Source of the DNA: Nageia nagi
Lineage: Eukaryota; Pinophyta
Assembly (NCBI GenBank): GCA_050084985.1
Contig: JBITNC010000001.1
Location: 67,952,001-68,016,000 of the forward strand
Reading direction: 5' to 3'
DNA: 64,000 bases
The position numbers were made by a program, and so were the translations under genes. The notes under the pieces were generated by a model. It was not told the DNA's origin. It saw only the letters and a program-made list of their open reading frames with translations, and ran no database searches. This document shows, in pieces, positions 57,814-64,000 of this stretch. Numbering within the stretch: position 1 is the first letter of the stretch; the number at the start of each line of letters is the position of its first letter.

Positions 57814-60800
57814 TCAAACTTCACTTCCCCTTGAGAGCAACTTCACCAACCTGATAGCATCCCTAAGCTTACAGAATTGAGCTTTTGGAGGGGCTTGATG
57901 AACAAATTAGCAGAGTTCAAGGTGGATGGACAATACTCTAGGTGTATGATGCCATCAAGAACCTTCTCCTAATAAAATGGCATGGATTTCCATAAGTTTT
58001 GTTCTCTAGGGAACACAAGATTCTTAGCCAAAGAAATAGTCGATTGATTATCTAAAAAAATCAATGATGATCCACCTTGCTCATACCCAATTTCTTTCAA
58101 AAGATGTCTTAGCCAAATGGCTTCTTGGGCTACAACAGACATGGCACGGTATTTAGCTTCTATGGTGGAAAAAAAAATAGTAGGCTGCTTCAAGGAAGCC
58201 CAGGAGATAGCACTTGAACCAATGCTAAACACATATGCAGAGTTTGATTTCCTATCATCTCTATCTCCCCCATAGTCAAAATCTGAGAATCCAAAGAGAA
58301 CAAATGAGGGCAACTTAGAATATTAAAGAGCAATATCCTAGTCCTTGTAACATATTTTAAGGTTTTCTTAACAAAATTGAGATGCTCAACATAAGATTTT
58401 TTGCATGAATCGTGCCATCAGATTCATTGCAAAGGTAATATTTAGCTTAGATATAGTCAAATACAAAAGACTATCAATTAATTGCCTGTAAGCTGTAGCA
58501 TCAGCTAATTGAGAGTTGGAGCTTAGAAAAATTATGATTCTAGAGAGATTGAGATCGTAGCATATCTACACTCCTCCATTCTAAACTTCTACAAGATGTC
58601 TGATATATACTTAGATTGATGGAGGTAAGTACAATCCTTGTATTGATACGTTTGCATTCAAGATAGTAGTGGAAGAGACCAAGATCAATCATTTCAAATA
58701 TTGCCTTAAGTTTGGATATGCACTCTTGAATGATTTCATCATTATTTCTAGTAATCAAAAGATCATCCACATAAAGGATAATCAAGACACATTCTTTTAC
58801 TTGATTAAGCACATATAGATCGAAGTCAAAAAAAACATGTGGAGAATCTAATGTCTGCAAAGTACCTTAAAATCTTTTTGTAGTAGGCTCTAGGTGCTTG
58901 TTTAAGTCCATACAATGACTTCTTTAGCTTGCACACAAAGGAATCTTTGCCTTCTACAATAAATCCTTTTGGTTGATTCATGAATATTTTCACATCTAAG
59001 TCACTATTCAGAAATGCACTCTTGATGTCAAGTTGAAAAACTTTCCATCCTTGAGCTATTGAAAGAGTAAGGATAACTCTTATGATAGGCATCTTTGCCA
59101 CGAAAGCAAAGGTTTCCTCATAATCTACACTTATTTTTGAGCAAAACCTTTAGCTACTAACCTTACCTTGTATTTCTCAATATCTTCAATTGAATTGAAC
59201 TTGACCTTGCAGATCCACTTATTACAATCACATTCTTTTCATTGGGATAAGGAACCAAGTCCTTAGTTTTATTTTTTATAAGCACCTCATACTCCACATT
59301 CATAGCTTCCATCTAGCACTCGTGCTTTGAAGTTTATTTGAAGGTTGAGGGCTCATGCTTGTTGTCAATCTTGGCAAATAAGAATTTATTCAAGTCATGC
59401 TTCTTGTTACCTTTGAGTTGGAGAGTTTTGTTACTAAGGTGACTTATCTACATCAATATCTAACGTTAGAAGCAACTAAAGAGTCCTCTGGATCATCAAC
59501 ATCCTCATTAGAAGTAGATTCTTTAGGAAGTTCATTGAACTTTACATCCCTTAAATGAACATTGCTTTATAGGTGGAAGAGTAGAGCTTGTAGCCTCTAT
59601 GATGACTGTCATAACCTACAAAGATGCATTTTTCAACTTTTTTATCTAATTTTTTCTTTTTCTCAAAAATAATGTAGAAGAATGCTTCACAACCAAACAA
59701 TCTAAGGTGAGAAATGCTAGGTTTTATTTCTAACCATGCCTCAAAAGGAGTTTTACTCTAAATGGATTTTATGGGACACCTATTCAAAGTGTAAATAGTA
59801 GTGCTCACAACTTCACCCCACAAGAATTTAGAAAAATTACCCAACATGCATCTAGCCATCTTCATAATTATTTTGTTTTTCTTTTCAGTAACACCATTCT
59901 ATTGAGGAGTGTAAGGAATCATAAACTGCCTCTTGATTCCATACTGAGCACAATAATCATTGAACTCATTGTTGTTATATTCTTTCCCATTAATATAATC
60001 TCAACATCTTGATTTTAAAGTTAGTCTAATTCTCAACAAAGGCCTTAAAGATCTTAAAACTTTCAAAGGTTTGATTCTTGTGCTCAAGTAGATACTTAAA
60101 GGTCATCTTGCTAAAGTCATCAATGAAGGTCAAGATGTAAGATGCTATTTCAAGTGACTTAATCTAAAACAAACCCATCAAATCTAAATGCACAAGTTGA
60201 AGAGGTTGAGATGCTCTTATTACCTTATCTTTTTCAAACTTTTGTCTATGCATCTTACCAAGAATGCACTTCTCACATAGACCAACCGAAGGAGAAATAG
60301 AAGGCAAACCTTCCACAAGTTCTTGGTCTTTCATAACTTGAATACTCTTATGGTTAAGGTGCCCTAAATGATGGTGCCAAAGATTGCCTTTAGAACACAT
60401 ACTAGAAGCAAGACACATCTTTGATGGAACTTGATCCATAATGTAGAGGTTATCTTTCATAGATCCTTTAACCAAAGTGGTAAGTCCTTTCTTAATGCAC
60501 TATGATGGAGAGTTGAACTCAAAAGAGTACCCTTTTCTAGCAACTTGGATCATGGAGAGAAGGTTCATCCTCAACTTAAGAACATAGAGAACATTATCAA
60601 GAACCTTTCTGTGAATTGATATACTTCCAATTCCTTGGACTTCAAGGGTAGAGTTATCACCTATCACAATCACATCTTTTCTATACTTGTGAAAGTTTTC
60701 AAACTTTTTTTTTTTCAAAGCATAGGTTATTAGTGCAACCAGAGTTAATAATCCATTCAGATGAAAAAGTGCGAGACATGGAGTAGAGCACTACAGCAAA

Positions 60801-61760
60801 ACCATATGAATATTCTTCTTTCTTTGAAGTTCTTTACATTTCCATTACCTTTAAACTTTTTTCTCTTTTCTTTTTATAGCAATCAACTTCTTTGTGACAT
60901 TGGATGCCATAATAGTTACAATTACCATCAAATTTTTCTTAGGATAAGGATTGTTTATTTTGCTTTTTCCATCTTTTTGCTTGAAGTGGTTGTTGTTACC
61001 ATTGTTTCATGCTATTATGGTTGTTGTTTCTAGTGTTCCTGCTACTATTGTAGCTATTGCCTCTTTTTTTAAATCTTTTGGAGGAAGAAGGATAAGATTT
61101 CTTTTGATGGTTGAACTTCTTCTTGAAAGGAGTTTTGGTTGCTCCAAGATTAACGTTATTATCTTAGGAGAAGAAATCAACACCTTATTGTTAAGGGTTT
61201 TCTCATGTTTCAATAGGTGCCTAGAAAGGTTCTCAAGGGAGAAGACTTCTTCTTCATCATCAAGCCTTCTTTTCATAACCGTTATAAAGTTTTAAAATTT
61301 TGAAGAAAGGCTTTGAAGAATGATGAAGACCATGAACTCATCATTGATCCAATTGCACCCACAAGTAACAAGTTGGATTCTTAGATCAATGATTGTGTTC
61401 AAGTAGATAGCCATATTTTCATCTTCCCCTTGATGAGATTGAAGCAATTTTTAGAGAATGGTATTCTTAAAAATTTTGAACCAAGGTAGATTTATTTAAG
61501 CTTATCCTAAGCTTCTTTTATCAAGGTTGAAGAGAAAATCATCAGGAGCACATTATCTAAAATTGCACAATAAATCATAGAGGTTGCTAACTCATTCTTC
61601 GTGTTGTAAGCCTCTAGTGCCTTCTCATCTATAGGAGGTACAAAGTTTTCATTCACTATTTGTAAAGTTTCTTTGCTTGTAATTCAACTCTCATCCGTGG
61701 TTCCCAAATTCTATTGTTAGAATCATCAACAATGTGTTTGGGTAAATAGGATTCTCTCAT
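57814..61760 (-). pseudogene. Copia gag-pol of element G, broken but nearly full length
   Basis: ATG at 61760 gives MRESYLPKHIVDD. Gag follows with stops (two right after KKLYK), then a charged gag C-terminus (SSTIKRNLILLPPKD frame near 61100) and a decayed knuckle. The protease motif is altered from DSG to NSG (WIINSGCTNNL near 60745). The pre-integrase motif LWHHHLGHLNHKS and CEKCILGKMHRQ are kept. Integrase is interrupted. Reverse transcriptase keeps FQLDIKSAFLNSDL and LYVDDLLI (near 58760), and RNase H keeps AISWASLKQPTIFFSTIEAK. It ends LVKLLSRGSEV with TGA at 57816-57814. The lost protease Asp and multiple stops make it non-functional. Confidence 0.93.
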
Positions 61761-64000
61761 TTGCTACATAAGAATGTGAAATAATAAGCATGTGGTTTCA
61801 ATAAATAATATTAAATGTTAAGTTTTAATCAAGTAAATAATACATGTTACATTTAACACTAAATATATGCTTGATTTGATTCACAAGTGCAAATGTTTTA
61901 CAATTCAAATAATAACCCATGTACCCAATACATTTCTCATCTCAAGAACCATAGATGTAATGTGAAATTGTTGAGGCTTATTTTATTATCTAAAATTAGA
62001 CCTTCACTGATGCCCACAAAGAGGAGCTCAGGTCTTACTAATCCTCAACCAATTCCTCTTGGGTAGCAATATACTCTCAAAAGGAGCAGTACTAGCTATT
62101 TTCCAAAGTTCTAACATTTATTGGATCAACCAAATTATTAATCTTGATTGGTTTCAAGTTGTCCTCTTAGGTTATTAGGATAATTTCTGAATGGATGTGT
62201 GGACATGTGGTATCACTACACACATGCCTGTCCATCTAATAGAGTTATGTCCAGACCAACAAGGACTTAGGAGCAATTAAGAAGTATGAATTTTTACCAT
62301 TTGGATTATCAAACTTAAAGGCTCCATTTGCCTATCCTCACCTCATGGCTCCCTAAATATGTCATGTTGCAGAATGTACATGCGGATGTGTTCATTTTAG
62401 AGGGTTGCTCATTTCAATGTTTGCATTTTTGATTGCATAAGCAAATAAATCAAAGTGCAAAACATGAATTAAAAGAGCATAAGTAAAACATTATCCATTC
62501 AAAATTTGAAACCTTAGTGTCCAATGGTTTTTGTTTACCAACCCTTAAAGGACATCTTTACATCATTCCTAATTTTGTACAAGTCCATTTTGCATAAAGA
62601 AGTAAATTGCATCATAACTTATGAAATTAAGTATTAAACATAAGTACTAAGCATTCTTTTATCTTTTAAGTAATGAGCATTAACTTAAGAAATTTAAGCT
62701 TTTAAGCAAGTATTATTAGCTTAAACATTTAACTACTAAATATGCATAGTTTAAGCATAAGCATGCATTAAATTAACAAATAAGTATTTAAACATGCATA
62801 AACTTTAAGTACTAAGCATTAGCATGCATCATTCCATAAAATAAATATGCATCATTCCCTATAATTTACACAAGGAAGCATCATAACTTAAGCATGCATT
62901 ATTCCATCTTAAGTACGAAGCATGCATCATCTTAACTTAAAAGTATGCATCTAAAAAAGGTACTTTTTAACAATTTTTAAAAAATTGAAATATTTACCAA
63001 ATAAGTACTATGCATTTAAATTTTAAGTAGTAAGCATTTACTTAAAATTTTAAGCCTTAATTAGTAACTTAAAAAATTAAGTAAGCATCATGTTTTAAAC
63101 TTTAAGTAAAAATTCATACAAATTTCCCCCTTTTTACTTAAAGGTTTATCCCTAAAGGTAACATACTAAATAATTTATCCTTAAAAGTATTTTGAATAAG
63201 TGCATTGAATGTTGGACCAAGTCAAAAGTAATGTAAGTATACTCATCATGAAAATACTTTAAGTGACTTGTAGGCATCTAAATGCATTTAATGATTTCTA
63301 AGTAGATCTAAGTGCATTTAATAAAAAAAATCTTGCAAGTAAACTAAAGAACTACCAAAGGAAAGAGTATACGCTTTCTTCAAGTTGCTTGCAAGTAGAC
63401 AAAAAAAATTAAATGCATACCTACTATTATAGGAAAAAAAATAAGCAAATTGAAAGAGGTGGAGAGGGCAAGTTGGAGTGCAAAGGGAGGATTCATGTGA
63501 GACACACAAAGAAGGGAAGAGCAATGTGTGCAAGAGTTGGGAAGGAGGCTGATTAGAAGGAAGTTGGTTAGGTGAGAAGAAGCCAGATAGACTACGTGAG
63601 GGTGAGAAGGCTACTTGAGGAGCCAAATAGACAAGCGAGGGTGTAGGAGCTAGATAACCATGCAAGGGTGAGAAGGCTACACGAGGAGCTAGAGTTTGAG
63701 GGTCATCGATGGGAGACATTGATGAAGTAAAGTGGAGGAGCCAATGAGGGGATATGCAACAAGCAATTAGGTCTAACCCCTTTCTATACATAGATTGTTG
63801 CAAGAGTTTGAGTAGGAGAGAGCTAGGGGAGCTTGAGGCATCGATGGAGGATAACAACCAGGTGGAAAAAAATAAAACACTATCAGCATAGTGGTTAGAG
63901 ATTCTACATGTCATCCAACCAAAACAAAGAGATTCTACACATGTGTACAAGAAATACACTTTGTATGTTCTCAAAGAAGTAAAAAATTAAAATAAATGTT
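61761..64000 (-). other. Long leader of element G (incomplete)
   Basis: At least 2.2 kb lie upstream of gag. It contains the conserved block (about 61965-62405), a region dense in CATGCAT words (62760-62930) and a pyrimidine-rich sense segment (about 63430-63860) with an open frame of 218 codons (63974-63318). That frame is rich in Ser, Leu and Pro and shows no known domain. Confidence 0.65.

Larger units (their letters stand above)
56502..64000 (-). mobile_element. Ty1-copia retrotransposon G, partial (5' LTR beyond the right edge)
   Basis: From left to right: 3' LTR (56502-56993), polypurine tract, 3' untranslated region (57002-57813), gag-pol (57814-61760) and a leader that runs to the window end. 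The base composition and the conserved leader block match element A. The expected primer site and second LTR should start within roughly 1 kb beyond the window. Confidence 0.93.

Noticed and set aside
1-64000. Endogenous pararetrovirus or other viral insertions
   Set aside because: All polymerase fragments show copia or LINE order and motifs. No viral coat or movement protein signature is seen.

Overview
The window is plant nuclear DNA, very rich in A+T and dominated by decayed retrotransposons. It holds one clear host gene: SPT4, the small subunit of the Spt4-Spt5 (DSIF) transcription elongation factor. SPT4 lies at about 44.8-47.9 kb on the + strand, in five exons with canonical GT-AG introns. 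The old, deeply nested Ty1-copia and LINE copies suggest a large-genome seed plant. A gymnosperm is my guess, but nothing in the sequence proves it.

Left part (1-12.5 kb). The window opens inside a minus-strand Ty1-copia element (A, 1-6097). A has been inserted into the gag region of a plus-strand copia element (B, 6098-10625). B also carries a solo LTR (9026-9529, perfect 5-bp target duplication) in its 3' untranslated region. B itself abuts a LINE ORF1 fragment (10626-11335, minus).

Element E (12568-21076) is a structurally complete LTR retrotransposon. It has two 875-bp LTRs (about 21 differences by eye), a 5-bp target duplication ATGAG, a primer site and a polypurine tract. It encodes only a Gag. 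In place of protease, reverse transcriptase and integrase it carries a spliced antisense gene for a plant mobile domain (PMD) protein with an acidic and a coiled-coil tail. Three successive minisatellites (about 41, 96 and 35 bp) follow, and a GC-rich 16-bp palindrome is scattered through the element. This is the most interesting object in the window.

Middle part (21-42 kb). This is a three-level nest. A minus-strand LINE is split in its reverse transcriptase domain by copia element C (23917-38903, + strand, duplication GCTAA). C is split in its reverse transcriptase by copia element D (30185-36716, minus strand, duplication AGTGC). The LINE upstream part lies at 38904-42060 and its downstream part at about 23440-23916.

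Right part (49-64 kb). A plus-strand LINE fragment (49080-50461) is followed by truncated copia element F (minus, to 54000). After about 2.5 kb of unassigned DNA comes copia element G (minus, from 56502), which runs off the right edge.

The copia elements share a family architecture: LTRs of 440-530 bp with a common core, an initiator-tRNA-Met-type primer site, and an unusually long leader (about 2-3 kb) before gag. The leader contains a conserved block of about 400 bp with a nearly invariant hairpin-like motif. All copia and LINE reading frames seen here carry stops, frameshifts, deletions or lost catalytic residues.
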